Shown here: positions 24,645-35,719 of the stretch, one piece after another
Position numbering within the stretch: the first letter of the stretch is position 1
Layout: every line of letters starts with the position of its first letter
NCBI GenBank assembly: GCA_002633025.1
Contig: NMRB01001373.1
Span: 91,502 to 155,501, forward strand
Origin: Notospermus geniculatus
Taxonomy: Eukaryota; Nemertea; Pilidiophora; Heteronemertea; Lineidae
Length of the DNA: 64,000 bases
Direction of reading: 5' to 3'
Translations under genes and position numbers: made by a program
Notes under the pieces: model-generated
Told to the model about the DNA's origin: nothing
The model's input: only the letters and a program-made list of their open reading frames with translations
The model's database searches: none

Positions 24645-24692
24645 AAAACCATGTGGTTAAAGCGAATCGATTCGCTTTAACCACATGGTTTT
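24645..24692. repeat. Perfect 48-bp palindrome
   Basis: Two 24-base halves, starting AAAACCATGTGGTTAAAGCG, are exact inverse copies meeting at GAATC/GATTC with no spacer. Confidence 0.9.
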
Positions 24693-27420
24693 GTTTGTAA
24701 ATCTAAGATGAAAGGAAGTGACACAGTGTTTGGACATACTGATGGATGAGAAACCTTTCCATCAGCATCAAACTGAGTGATGAACACGCACAAAATACGA
24801 AAAACAATAAGTGGAAGTGCTGCAGATTATGAAGGCTCGTTTCCATTGCAGCAGTTTCCTGTGCTTCCTGCCAGATTTCCATGAGCATCTTGTTCATCCT
24901 TGCTAAGGCCATTGCAATTTTTTTATCTGTTTAGCGGGCGAGACGACATTGCAGTTGCCATTTTTGGAATAAAAATAAAAATGGATTTTTCATATTTTTT
25001 ATTTTCAAATTCCCCTCCGAAATGCCAGAGGCAGAGTGGAGACCAGAAAAAATAAATTAATATCAGACAAACTTATGTTCCAAGCCTAAATACATCATTT
25101 ATCTTTGAATATTTCATGCATGTTTGTTAGATTTTATTTTTCCCGCCTACAGCTCATTATCTTTAGAACATGCTCTGAAGACAAAAAAGGGTATCTTAGC
25201 CAACTTTTATTATTACCGGTATTTTTATTCCTTCCACCTACGACTGATTTTTGAACGTTTGGCCCACTAAACAAAATTAATAATTGCAGTGGCCTAAACT
25301 AATAATGCAAGAGTTGCAGACATTGTAACTAAAGATAGTGACTTGAATGCCTGTGGAAACTGACCACCAAGCATGGGAAACTGCAGTACCGGTACTGGAA
25401 ATAAGAAACGGGCCTAATGCTTTAGAGACACGACATGGTGTTTAATGAAGTTTTCAACTTCAGCAAAGTCATTCACCTGCAGTTTTCATGTAATTTCAGC
25501 CCTGGGAGATACAGAGGCTACAACTCGCCAGTTCTGAAATGGTAATAATCTATTTTTGAAACCGTTAAGAGTATGATGATTATTTTGCACAGGTTATCAG
25601 AGTGATTAAGGAATTTCTGCTTTGATCTTCGTTGCCAACCATTCAGAGCTTCGCTGCATTGAATAATTAGCCCTATTACTGTAATCCTGGTATTATTCGA
25701 ACATTTTGCCTGAACCTGCTCTGGGACAGGTTATGTATATTTTTGCAGATCTTAACTATTTCAAATCTCAATGATCTTAAATCACAGAAGTTTTTTGTGG
25801 GATACTCATTGCCCATTCCTGTCAACCCTGAGCTATTTGGCATGTTTGGAAAGGCCTATTGATTATCCTATCCCTTTTGTTGAAAAACTATGCCTCGTTA
25901 ACTTAACTCTTATGCCTTGTTTTGTTTTCTATGGTCTCCAACAACACAAAGTAATTTGTATTATGATTAAATTCTTGCCAAGGCTCATCTTCGACCTGGC
26001 TAACTTGTATATATCATGTAACACGCACAGAATTTTATGCCAAACCCACTGAAGATGTCCAAAAGGAATGAAAGCGCTATGGGGATTAAAATGGACTAAA
26101 ACCCAGCCTAACATTTCTTCATTTTTTTATGTATACATATGTATATATAATATACATATGGGGTTCTCCATTTGGTCACACTAATGATGACTTATAGAGC
26201 AGAGGTGACACCAGAGGTGACATGCTTCTCGCGTGGTCTGCTTCACCACAGGTAACACCATTATTGGCAAATGAGATTAATAGCAGACTTGTTACGGCGA
26301 TGAATAAATAATCATTTGAACATCGCTGAATATGATTGAATCCCCCCACCTGAAGTGCAGGATCGTGACAGCTGCATCAATAAACAGGGTAGCTGCAGTG
26401 GAAATCCACTCAGTAAGATCAATAACTGCCAGCTAACTGTGCAATATAATATTACCATGTTAAACGGTACCATAGTCTGGTTGCCAGTGGCAGACAAACC
26501 ACAACACCAACAGCAACTTTGCTGGCGTGCAATCAATTAGTTAATTAATAGTTATCAATGAATAATTGATTGATTAATTGTTATTAATTAATTAATAGAC
26601 TACATAGATTAAAGCAAATCGACAGTCGTTTTGTAAACAGAAGGATGATGTTTGTAAACATTGCCCTCACAGCCAATCAGAATGCAGGAATTAGTGTTTG
26701 TAAACAAAGATTCGTCCCCTTTTGCATTCAAATTTTTTGGCTGACAAATCGCTTCAATGTGCACTCGACGCAGGAAGAATGAAATCCATGTCTTCTGGCG
26801 TAAATTTCGCAGGAGTGTCATTGCGTTGTCTGAGGCATTTTTTAAAGCATTTTAACCTGCTTGTCTACACCAAACCCGTGACATTTTCTCCTACCATAAT
26901 GCTATTGAAACACCCTAGTGTTTGTATCAGCTGTAGATGTAAATATCGCTTATGTCAATAACAAAAAGTAAACATTCATGTATTTTACCCTTGTGCTGTG
27001 CCTATTATGTTGTAAATAAATAATTGTATTTTCTCATCTTAAATTGTGTATTAAAAGTGTACTTATAGTCACCCTTCTGGAGTCTAATCAGGCCTAATTA
27101 CCTAGTCATGTATTGTTATTGTTGTAGGCCCTTGTGTATGCATCATGGCGCGTATTTTGAGTGGTGCACTTGAAACTGTAGGTGTTAAGAGCTCCGTGGA
27201 AATTCGACTAATTCGTGGATTAAATGATGCTTTATGTGCTATATTTCGTGATATTTTGTATGGTATGATCATTGTAAATATGTAACCTTTCATGTAAGTA
27301 AGTTGTAGCTATTTTGATAATGCTTTGACCATGGTTTTTGGGCCGAGTTTCACTCGCGATTCTCGGCTCTGGTGATGTTTTGGTCGCCATTTGGGGAGTC
27401 TCGCGGCTCCCCCGCTTGCG

Positions 27421-27428
27421 TATAAATA
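27421..27428 (+). promoter_or_regulatory. LTR TATA box
   Basis: TATAAATA stands in the left LTR about 405 bases before the AATAAA, as expected for the U3/R promoter of an LTR element. The right LTR has the same site at 30482-30489. Confidence 0.65.
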
Positions 27429-27832
27429 CGAGTGCCGGCAGCGCGCTGGCAGACCACTTCTGACGACGACTGATGCCTGATGTCCCTCCTCTCTGAAGCC
27501 TGAAGAGCCTAACTCAGTCCGGGACTGAAGTCTGCACTGGAGATTCTGGGAATCTCTTGGCCTCTGATGATCTGATGTGTCGATCCTGCTGAGGTGTGTG
27601 TGTGGTGCAGTGTTGTAGGCGTCGTGGACTGATTGGAGGTCGTAGCATCCCTGTGTTTGGTGTGTAGTAGAGGTCCGTGGTCTCCCTCTACTACCGTGCT
27701 GTAGATCTACACACTGAGAGTACCGGGTACTTGTGTGTATGTTTGTTGTGTGAAGTTCTGAGTTTGGTGTTGTGTATATGAGTGCATGTGCAGAGGTGCT
27801 GTACAATGCGTTGTATATATTTTGGAAGTACT

Positions 27833-27838
27833 AATAAA
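27833..27838 (+). terminator. LTR polyadenylation signal AATAAA
   Basis: AATAAA followed by a T/G-rich stretch lies 112 bases before the end of the left LTR. The right LTR carries the same signal at 30894-30899, where the element's transcript would be cleaved. Confidence 0.6.
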
Positions 27839-27954
27839 TAATTATCATTCTTGTATATTTGTACAAGATCCTTCTCGTCGTTCTTCCTTGCCATTGTGTT
27901 TGGTTTTGGTCTTGGCCTTATTCTGAAGTATACCCCCGAGGGCGTTACATTTTC

Positions 27955-27973
27955 TGGTGACAGCTGTGGGATC
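27955..27973 (+). other. Primer binding site
   Basis: The interior begins TTTTC and then TGGTGACAGCTGTGGGATC. A TGG start a few bases after the LTR is the signature of pairing with the CCA end of a tRNA. I did not assign the tRNA. Confidence 0.6.
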
Positions 27974-28049
27974 TGGAAAAACTTTTCCAGGTCCAGTGAT
28001 ACGAACCTCTCTGAAGTGTTTTGTGAAGGCCAGTTGAGTTAAGACCGAA

Positions 28050-29912
28050 ATGGCAGGTGGAAGGAACCGAGGGAAGAAGGCGACAGGTAGAACCCTTTCT
28101 GATGGCGATGCAACTGATGGTTATGCTACCACCCCAGTTTATGCTGGCACAGTTACCGTCCCGAATCTGATGCCGATGCCGATGTCGTATTCCACCATGA
28201 CGATGACAGCAGTGCCGACGAGTTCCGGCCTGGTATTCACGACTGTACCTGTAACCCAAAGTCAGCCAGTAATTTTGACTCATTTGGGGGCAGTGAGCAT
28301 GCCTGCCTATGGAAGTTTTCCGAACGGAGTGATGATGCCACAGATGCCTCAGCTGATGCCGATGGTCCCAACAATCCCCGGTGAGCCAATATACGCTACT
28401 GCTGCCAGCCAAGGACAGTTTCTGATGCCAAGTATGATGCCTGTGCACTATCCAGCAGCCCCTCAGGTCACTGTGGCAACTCACCAGGCTGAAGTATATG
28501 CGGACGCTAGTCCTGTGAGACGGCAGCCAGACGGTGCAAGGATGCATGGAGGTCAGCATCAGGAATGCCCCAGCCCACCCTCGGATATCGAGTCTGATGA
28601 TGAGACGGATGGCATCGATGATGAGATGTATGGTGCTGATGATGAGGCGGACAGCGATGACAATGAGGTGGATGGCGTTGATGATGAGACGTGTGGCGCT
28701 GATGATGAGGAGGACAGTGCTGATGACGTGACGGACGGTGATGATGCTGAGGCCGACAGCGCTGATGATGATGAGCACAGAGCTACTGATGAGGTGGATG
28801 GTGTTGATGAAGACGAGTTGGACAGCCCTGGTGACGAGGTGGACGTCACTGATGACGAGGAGGTCATCGCTGGTGGTGATGAGGCCGCTGTCGATGAGGA
28901 CGATGCAGACATTGATGAGTATGCTGCGGACATCGCTGATGGTGATGAGACGGACGTCGATGAGGACGATGTGGACATCACTGATGGCGATGATGCGGGT
29001 GGCGCGGATGAGGACGTTGCGGACGTAACTGCTGCTGATGAGGCGGACGTCGCTCATGACGATGCGGACAGCGCTGATGATGAGGTGGAGGGCGTTCATG
29101 ATGAGACGTGCAGCGCTCATGACGAGGCGGACGGCGTTGATGATGATACGGACGGCGTTGGTGACGATGAGGTGGACAGTGTTGGTGACGAGGCTGATGG
29201 CGGTGAGGCGGATGTCGATGAGGGCAATGCAGATGTCAATGAGGACAACGCGGATGTCACTGATGACAATGAGGTGGACGTCGATGAGGATGAGGCGGAC
29301 GCTGCTGATGATGACGAGGAGGTTGTCGCTGATGACGAGGTCATTGCTGATGACGGGGAGTGCGTCGTTGATGATGAAATGGATGGCGCCGATGATGATG
29401 TGGACGCTGATGATGCTGCGGACGGTGCCGATGATGAGGTGGATGGTGCCGCTGATGATGATGACAAAGACGGCACTGATGACGATGGGGATGGCGCAGA
29501 TGTGCCGATGATGGTGATGATGATGGGGACAGCGCCAATGATGACGATGATGACAAGGACGGTGCCGATGCTGATGATGATCACGGTGCTGATGATGAAG
29601 ATGATGATGGTGCTGATGATGATGAGGGCGGTGCCGATGATGAGGAGGGCGGTGCCGATGATGAGGAGGAGGAGGATGCCGATGATGAGGACGGTGTCGA
29701 TGATCTTTTGGCCGCTGCTGCCACACAGGTGGAGGCCGATTTCCACCGGGAACGTGGATCATGGACCACTCTGGATCGGAGACCCCGGGATCGGAGATGG
29801 AACGGGAGGAAACGGAGGAGCCGTGGAAACAACAGATGGATGGATCGTGAATTTCACTGGATGGGAATGGATCGTGGATCTCGATAGGTTATTGGACTCG
29901 TTGGATGGTTAA
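28050..29912 (+). CDS. Acidic repeat ORF of the LTR element (gag position)
   Basis: The ORF starts ATG 100 bases after the LTR. Residues 1-35 are basic and polar (MAGGRNRGKKATGR), residues 36-175 are rich in Met, Pro and Thr, and from about residue 180 the protein becomes a run of Asp/Glu-rich repeats (blocks like DDEVDGVDDE) to about residue 485, from GATGAT-type codon repeats. There the frame switches to a Met-rich string (MMVMMM) that is plainly the acidic repeat read one frame off. The acidic frame stays open after 29507 and runs on through a basic Arg-rich tail to TAG at 29885-29887, so a single missing base near 29503 would explain the switch. No CCHC knuckle or capsid homology region is recognised. 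It sits where gag should be, but its family is unknown to me. Confidence 0.65.
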   Translation: MAGGRNRGKKATGRTLSDGDATDGYATTPVYAGTVTVPNLMPMPMSYSTMTMTAVPTSSGLVFTTVPVTQSQPVILTHLGAVSMPAYGSFPNGVMMPQMPQLMPMVPTIPGEPIYATAASQGQFLMPSMMPVHYPAAPQVTVATHQAEVYADASPVRRQPDGARMHGGQHQECPSPPSDIESDDETDGIDDEMYGADDEADSDDNEVDGVDDETCGADDEEDSADDVTDGDDAEADSADDDEHRATDEVDGVDEDELDSPGDEVDVTDDEEVIAGGDEAAVDEDDADIDEYAADIADGDETDVDEDDVDITDGDDAGGADEDVADVTAADEADVAHDDADSADDEVEGVHDETCSAHDEADGVDDDTDGVGDDEVDSVGDEADGGEADVDEGNADVNEDNADVTDDNEVDVDEDEADAADDDEEVVADDEVIADDGECVVDDEMDGADDDVDADDAADGADDEVDGAADDDDKDGTDDDGDGADVPMMVMMMGTAPMMTMMTRTVPMLMMITVLMMKMMMVLMMMRAVPMMRRAVPMMRRRRMPMMRTVSMIFWPLLPHRWRPISTGNVDHGPLWIGDPGIGDGTGGNGGAVETTDGWIVNFTGWEWIVDLDRLLDSLDG

Positions 29913-29942
29913 TGGTATGGTTGGCGAGGACGCCAAGGTCTT

Positions 29943-29955
29943 AAGGGGGGAGTAG
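29943..29955 (+). other. Polypurine tract
   Basis: AAGGGGGGAGTAG directly abuts the TG of the right LTR, the position where plus-strand DNA synthesis of LTR elements is primed. Confidence 0.75.
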
Positions 29956-31010
29956 TGAAACACCCTAGTGTTTGTATCAGCTGTAGATGTAAATATCGCT
30001 TATGTCAATAACAAAAAGTAAACATTCATGTATTTTACCCTTGTGCTGTGCCTATTATGTTGTAAATAAATAATTGTATTTTCTCATCTTAAATTGTGTA
30101 TTAAAAGTGTACTTACAGTTGACTTATAGTCACTCTTCTGGAGTCTAATCAGGCCTAATTACCTAGTCATGTATTGTTATTGTTGTAGGCCCTTGTGTAT
30201 GCATCATGGCGCGTATTTTGAGTGGTGCACTTGAAACTGTAGGTGTTAAGAGCTCCGTGGAAATTCGACTAATTCGTGGATTAAATGATGCTTTATGTGC
30301 TATATTTCGTGATATTTTGTATGGTATGATCATTGTAAATATGTAACCTTTCATGTAAGTAAGTTGTAGCTATTTTGATAATGCTTTGACCATGGTTTTT
30401 GGGCCGAGTTTCACTCGCGATTCTCGGCTCTGGTGATGTTTTGGTCGCCATTTGGGGAGTCTCGCGGCTCCCCCGCTTGCGTATAAATACGAGTGCCGGC
30501 AGCGCGCTGGCAGACCACTTCTGACGACGACTGATGCCTGATGTCCCTCCTCTCTGAAGCCTGAAGAGCCTAACTCAGTCCGGGACTGAAGTCTGCACTG
30601 GAGATTCTGGGAATCTCTTGGCCTCTGATGATCTGATGTGTCGATCCTGCTGAGGTGTGTGTGTGGTGCAGTGTTGTAGGCGTCGTGGACTGATTGGAGG
30701 TCGTAGCATCCCTGTGTTTGGTGTGTAGTAGAGGTCCGTGGTCTCCCTCTACTACCGTGCTGTAGATCTACACACTGAGAGTACCGGGTACTTGTGTGTA
30801 TGTTTGTTGTGTGAAGTTCTGAGTTTGGTGTTGTGTATATGAGTGCATGTGCAGAGGTGCTGTACAATGCGTTGTATATATTTTGGAAGTACTAATAAAT
30901 AATTATCATTCTTGTATATTTGTACAAGATCCTTCTCGTCGTTCTTCCTTGCCATTGTGTTTGGTTTTGGTCTTGGCCTTATTCTGAAGTATACCCCCGA
31001 GGGCGTTACA
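29956..31010 (+). repeat. 3' LTR
   Basis: The 1055-bp right LTR matches the left LTR apart from an 11-bp insertion near 30115 that looks like a partial local duplication of the ACTTA context, and one C/T change just after it. It is cut at base 31011 by an N that joins unrelated sequence. Confidence 0.92.
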
Positions 31011-31275
31011 NTCACTTTGTAGTCAATAACTGTTTTTATTCTTGGCGAACTGGAAGTCATTTAGGTAGGAGTGTATTGATCGACAAATCGATCGAATTTT
31101 GTCCTGTCTCACTCACAAAATTATTTTGTTGTCACATCTGATTCAGTACGATGACCATTCAAAGTCTTTTTGAACAATGTCCTATACATCGTCCAGTCTT
31201 TTCCACTTATTCTAGTCGATTAAAAGAACACTTTGCTTTATCTCATTATTGAGTTTTTCCAAACGGCCAACCTAA

Positions 31276-31454
31276 AGGCTCTGCTCCACGTGACAGTTTT
31301 CTGTCGAAAGTTTGCTGTCAGATAGTCAATTATTGCTGTCCGACAGCAATGAATTGCTGTCATTCAGTCACTAGCTGAACAACTTCCACGGGATAGTCTT
31401 TGGACAGTTCTGACAGCACACTTTCGACAGAAAATTGTCACGTGGGAGCAGCGC
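31276..31454. mobile_element. MITE with CTGCTCCACGTGACAG ends
   Basis: The left arm (CTGCTCCACGTGACAGTTTT) is inverted at the right (AAATTGTCACGTGGGAGCAG). A half copy is at 42984-43071. Confidence 0.75.
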
Positions 31455-31713
31455 CGTTTCGGTACCTCGCCGACTATTTTTTTATCAGTGACATACACTG
31501 TAATAACGATATATCGGGTGGATAACATCCCGAAGAAATCAGTTCCTCTCAGCATCGCACGCTACCCAGCTCGAACGCACGTTCGTGCGAGCTCGGGAGC
31601 GATGTTGATAGGACGCGATTTCTTCAAGATGGGAGGATAAAGAACTAAAGACGTCATACTTTTCATTCAAACTTGATGAACAAATCTTATACATTTCAAA
31701 GCCGGAAAACTCC

Positions 31714-32091
31714 TAAACTCCCTACGCAGTTGTGTACCGCGCCCCCTTCGGTTTACTCGCTCTCGACAACTGCTTAACTTCGTTAAATTCGCCGCGTTTG
31801 GTCAACAGATGGCGCTGAGAGAATCGACCAATGAGAGCACCGAGCAACCGGTAACCAAGCTGGCCTGAGACATTTTTTCATTGGCCGAGCGGTTCGTAGC
31901 CATAGTAGCACAAGAACATCCGTTGCCAACGGGCCAAAGAGTTCTGAAAGCAGCGTGCTGATAGGCTGTAAAATTCGCGCCAGGCCCTGACGCCATCTGT
32001 TGACCAAACGCGGCGACTTCCACGAAGTAAAGCAGTTGTGGAGAGCGGGTAAACCGAAGGGGCCGCGACTCACAACTGCGTAGGGAGTTTA
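31714..32091. mobile_element. Inverted-repeat element
   Basis: AAACTCCCTACGCAGTTGTG at the left and CACAACTGCGTAGGGAGTTT at the right are exact inverses, and CGCCGCGTTTGGTCAACAGA/its inverse lie inside. Confidence 0.8.
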
Positions 32092-32248
32092 GAAAACAAC
32101 CAGCACTCCCAGCAACCAGAGGCGCGAGTAAGAAATCGAATACGCTAAATGACAACTGGCTGCAGCGCCATCTAACGTCTAAATCTCGTATACAACTGAA
32201 TCGCGCAAACGTCTGAATCGCCTGTACAACTGAATCGGGGACATTTTA

Positions 32249-32409
32249 AGGGCGGCGCACACGAGCGACTAAATCTGGGCGACCGCCGACGAGACTGGTG
32301 GTGCGACTAGACATCAGCCAATCAGAAGCGCCAAATCTTGTCGCTTTGGCGGTCGGAAGCCAAGTCGGCCGACAAATCGGTCAAAATTGTCGCTCGTGTG
32401 CGCCGCCCT
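32249..32409. mobile_element. Harbinger-like MITE, TTA target duplication
   Basis: AGGGCGGCGCACACGAGCGA is inverted at the right (GCTCGTGTGCGCCGCCCT), with TTA directly on both sides. The element at 40276-40522 shares the GCGCACACGAGCGA end. Confidence 0.75.
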
Positions 32410-33010
32410 TTAAGAAAACAACTTGAACGTCTGAATCCTAACAAATAAATGGTAGGCTATTTGTCGCGTAACTTACAAAGAAAAATCCTCACATACTGAA
32501 ATAAAAACGGGCTTCAAAGGAAATAAAGGCTACATAACGTCCTTATCACCTACATGTAGGCTACTTTAAACGTATAAATCAAGCTACCTCTAAATCTGCG
32601 GGAATAACCGCCCATAGATACTAGAAACATAAGACTACTAGAAACATAAGACCCCGGATACTAGAAACTCAAGAACCTTCTAGAAAAATAAGACCACGGA
32701 TACTAGAAATATAAGACCCAACTAGAAACAACCCCACAATCAGCACCACCAGTACCAAACCGACATTCAACACCTCTCTTTACCGCTACACCGCAGGCTG
32801 TAGTAAACTGGAGCGATTATCTCAGAAAATTTGCGGGGTGACTGCACGATACATGTACATGTAGCTTGCAACATCCTGACAACAAAGGATAGAGGCCGAA
32901 GGGCAATTTTGTTCAGCTGGTGGCCATCTGTGTAGTGCAGTTCGTTTTGTTAGAGGGCACAACAGCGATGAGCATCCAGACTGCCAGTGTAACCTCTACT
33001 CGACGTATTC

Positions 33011-34341
33011 ATGGCACTGCACACCGATTCCAGCAGCTTCGACTACAAAATTGACTCTTTCGTCTCCTCACTGCCACATCTTCGATGATCGAAGGCCGAT
33101 TTGCTATCCACTGCGTTACACCGCACATCACCCTTCGAGAAATAGACCAGTCGGCGGCGTATCTTGGCACGATGCCAACTTTACCGGGCGACCAATCATA
33201 TTGCACTTTATATCGGGTCTTCGGCTACCACTCTTTGTACCACGATTCAAATTTTACAACACCGATTCTGATTGGCCTCTTCTTCTCGAGGCGGCAGATA
33301 CGCCGTGGACCGGTCAATTTCTCGAAGGGTGATGTGCGATGTAACGTAGTGGTGAGCAGATCGGCCTTCGATTATCGAAGATGCACTGCCATTGCTGAGG
33401 AACCTAGAGGATTTCTGGGAGGCCCGGCTCGCCATGGCCCTCGTTGATTACATCGCTCCCTTCATTTTATTCGCCGGTACCATTTTAAACATTGCAACAA
33501 TCTGCACCGTCGTGAGTGGGCACATCGGTAACTCTTCTACTCGGATTCTCTTGGTTTCTCTGGCGGTGAGTGACACGGCCGTCTTGTACGTTGGGCTACT
33601 TGACTTTTGGTTGTATTACTCGTATATGATTGACATACAGGGTGCATCACGTTTTCTGTGCAAACTTCATCTTTTTCTGCTACACTTCACGTGGCAGGGA
33701 GCATCATGGGGTGTCTTACTGCTCACCGTCGAGCGGGTTCGCTGCAGGCACGAGCATTAGTTACAAAGAAACTGACCTTTTTTGCACTAATTTTCGTGTT
33801 CAGTCTTTTGTTCCTGTTAGATTGCCACATCCTAATTTTCTATCCTTTCACTGAATCCGGAGTCTGTTCTTACGCTTATGGTGATATTTCATATGCCAAC
33901 TTTTATGTTGGGCAGTGGTTTTACATCCACATGACAGCGTATGCTGGTCTCCCATTCTTGGTCATTTCCGTCTGCAATGTTCTGACTATCAGCAAGATCG
34001 TCGGTAGCAAAAGGAAACGGCAGGCAATGCAGAAAATCGACGCCAACACAGGAACAAAAGAATTGCAGAATATCACCGTAATGCTCCTGTCTGTCAGCCT
34101 TGTGTTCATCGTGCTAACCTTGCCATCCCCACTGTATTTCATAATTATTCGGTTAGACTACCAATACCACGGAGCTCCGCGCCATACCGCCGCGCTCCTT
34201 TATCTCTTTCGTTACTCGGCACAGATTATGTCCTATTCTAACAGTGCTATTAACTTCCTTCTCTATTGTTTAAGCGGTTCTCAGTTTCGCAGGGCTTTCA
34301 TTTTACAATTGAGAAGGTTGTGTTTAGCAAAAGGAAGGTGA
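33011..34341 (+). pseudogene. Rhodopsin-family GPCR broken by a MITE and a small deletion
   Basis: The receptor starts at ATG 33011 (MALHTDSSSFDYKIDSFVSS), is interrupted at 33077-33383 by a hairpin element, and resumes in the same frame at 33392 (LLRNLEDFWEARLAMALVDY), with TM1-TM3 up to TVERV near 33740. From about 33745 the homologous frame is shifted: SLQARALVTKKLTFF leads through TM4-TM7 (NSAINFLLYCLSGSQFRRAF) to TGA at 34339. Compared with the intact relative at 37702-38823, about 16 nt of the intracellular loop 2 start (after ER-V) are missing, which causes a frameshift to TAG at 33758. TM2 VSDTAV, TM3 Cys, extracellular-loop Cys (GVCSYAY) and TM7 NxxxNFLLY are all present. It therefore looks like a recently dead gene; an assembly error at the deletion is the main alternative. 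Confidence 0.85.
33077..33383. mobile_element. MITE inside the GPCR pseudogene, 8-bp target duplication
   Basis: A 307-bp element has terminal inverted repeats of about 95 bp starting CATCTTCGAT at both ends and is flanked by exact CACTGCCA copies (33069-33076 and 33384-33391). An 8-bp target duplication fits the hAT superfamily (or P/Merlin). Element plus one target copy is 315 bp, a multiple of three, so removing it restores the receptor frame. Confidence 0.85.
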
Positions 34342-35719
34342 CCATAGGCCTAGAATCAATTTATACCCCTACAACATTTGTGGAAGACGAATTAAGAAAT
34401 CACGCTTAACGTGTCCGACGTGCAGGCGTCTATGAGTTGACGACCGACAAATCGACGATGGGTGTTTGGAAGTTCGGATGGTTTAACTGGAAATACATAA
34501 ACCACAAAATCATAAGAACGTGTGCCAAATATGGGCCTAAACAGTCCAGTTAACACAGACCAAAGTGTTGGACCTGCGAACCTTAAGAGAACCCGGTGCA
34601 ACTTGACTGAGATTACCATGAAGGGTTAGTAAAGGTATGTACCACAGCGCTTCAAACAGAAGTGATTACTTTGCAGTAAACGCAAATGTTTATTCATATG
34701 AATTGAAGCGTTCACTTCAACTTGGAATCAACACTTGGAACTAGTTACTTTTACTTCTTGTAACTACTAGCTAGATACTGATTTTTATTCATATCACCCA
34801 TTCTCTCCTCCTGCTAAGTCGGCAGTCCACTGTTCCATCCCATGGAGGCTGCCATTTTGGAAATCATGTGATATGAGCAAGAATGCTGATTGGTTTTCAA
34901 GGAAAACTCGTCATCGCTGTCCCCACAGCACGAGGCGATTTGCTCGGCGACAAACGATTCCTCTCGCCATGCAAAATCAAACCAGGTGTACCAGTGGAGA
35001 AAGTCTGGGGGATGGAAGTCCATCTGTCAGTCCATCTGTCAGTGTTTCTGTGTTGTTTTAGAAACACACTTGTGCCCTATTCCGTCAGACGATAGAAAGG
35101 GGATACACACAGACGGAAACCACTGAACCAACTATACACCGGCTCTCCGACCGGGGGCATACACGATCGTTAACTTCAACTGAAACCAAATGCTCGTGTG
35201 TTCCTGGAGCCATCCGCAGAGAACGTTTAAAATGCAATAATGCGTCATCTTTGAGGCTGAATATAAAATGAAGCCCCGTCCAATCGTTGATTAGGACTTA
35301 GATGCGTGTAACTTCGTCAAATGCATGGTGGACGTGTGTGCATTTAGTGATAAGTTACAAGCGTCTACATGTAAGTCTTAAACACCCTTTATGAATACCA
35401 CCCTATATGCTCTGCCGTCCAGTCTACTCCATGCTGTAGTCGACTGAAAGAACACTTTGCAATTTCATTACACTGTATTGTAGTGGCCTCGAGTCATCGT
35501 GAACTGTCATACTTTCCGTTGCGTGGTCAAAATGAACGACTTTTCAATTTTCCGTCCATGAAAACCAACATTCACAAAAAATTTCAGCCCGATTGACCAA
35601 AACCGTCTTAGACACCAAATTCAATATGGCCGCTATAGCGGCCATTTTTAATGAGCGGCGGAGCAGCTTGAAGGAAATATCTGGCGAGACAAGTGTAATT
35701 TTCAGTGGCCCTCTAACAA

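Larger units (their letters stand above)
20143..26905. other. Repeat-rich region with assembly gap
   Basis: It has an 11-N gap (20268-20278), inverted repeats at 20280-20457, 21222-21476 and 23723-24260, a poly-A tract ending in an N (22261), a perfect palindrome (24645-24692) and AT-rich unique sequence (24900-26900). Missing MGLL exons would be expected here or beyond, but none was found. Confidence 0.5.
26906..27949 (+). repeat. 5' LTR
   Basis: The 1044-bp left LTR differs from the right copy by one substitution that I see and by lacking an 11-bp segment (near 27065; present in the right copy near 30115). Such high identity implies a recent insertion, because LTRs are identical at integration. 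It contains a TATA box and an AATAAA in the expected U3-R-U5 order. Confidence 0.92.
26906..31010 (+). mobile_element. Non-autonomous LTR retrotransposon with two near-identical LTRs
   Basis: Two direct repeats (26906-27949 and 29956-31010) start TGAAACACC and end GTTACA, the TG...CA ends of LTRs. Directly after the left repeat is a primer-binding-like TGGTGACAGCTGTGGGA, and directly before the right repeat is the polypurine tract AAGGGGGGAGTAG, so the order LTR-PBS-ORF-PPT-LTR is complete. The interior is only about 2.0 kb and shows no protease, reverse transcriptase, RNase H or integrase, so movement would need enzymes from a relative, most likely Ty3/Gypsy-like by the PBS/PPT style (inference). 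The right LTR ends against a single N at 31011, so a target duplication cannot be tested; the five bases left of the element are GCTAT. Confidence 0.9.
31011..33010. other. Repeat-rich spacer
   Basis: It begins at an assembly N and contains three foldback elements (31276-31454, 31714-32091, 32249-32409) plus short direct repeats ACTAGAAA(C/T)ATAAGAC around 32617-32725. No gene is seen. Confidence 0.5.

Noticed and set aside
27309-27806. 165-residue minus-strand open frame, identical at 30370-30867
   Set aside because: It lies wholly inside the LTR and is present twice only because the LTRs are identical; no known protein.
29117-29746. Ser-rich minus-strand open frame of 209 residues
   Set aside because: Another antisense reading of the same acidic codon repeat.
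27945-29762. 605-residue minus-strand open frame opposite the acidic ORF
   Set aside because: It is the antisense of GATGAT-type repeats, which gives His/Ile-rich strings free of stops; the plus frame has the start, position and element structure.
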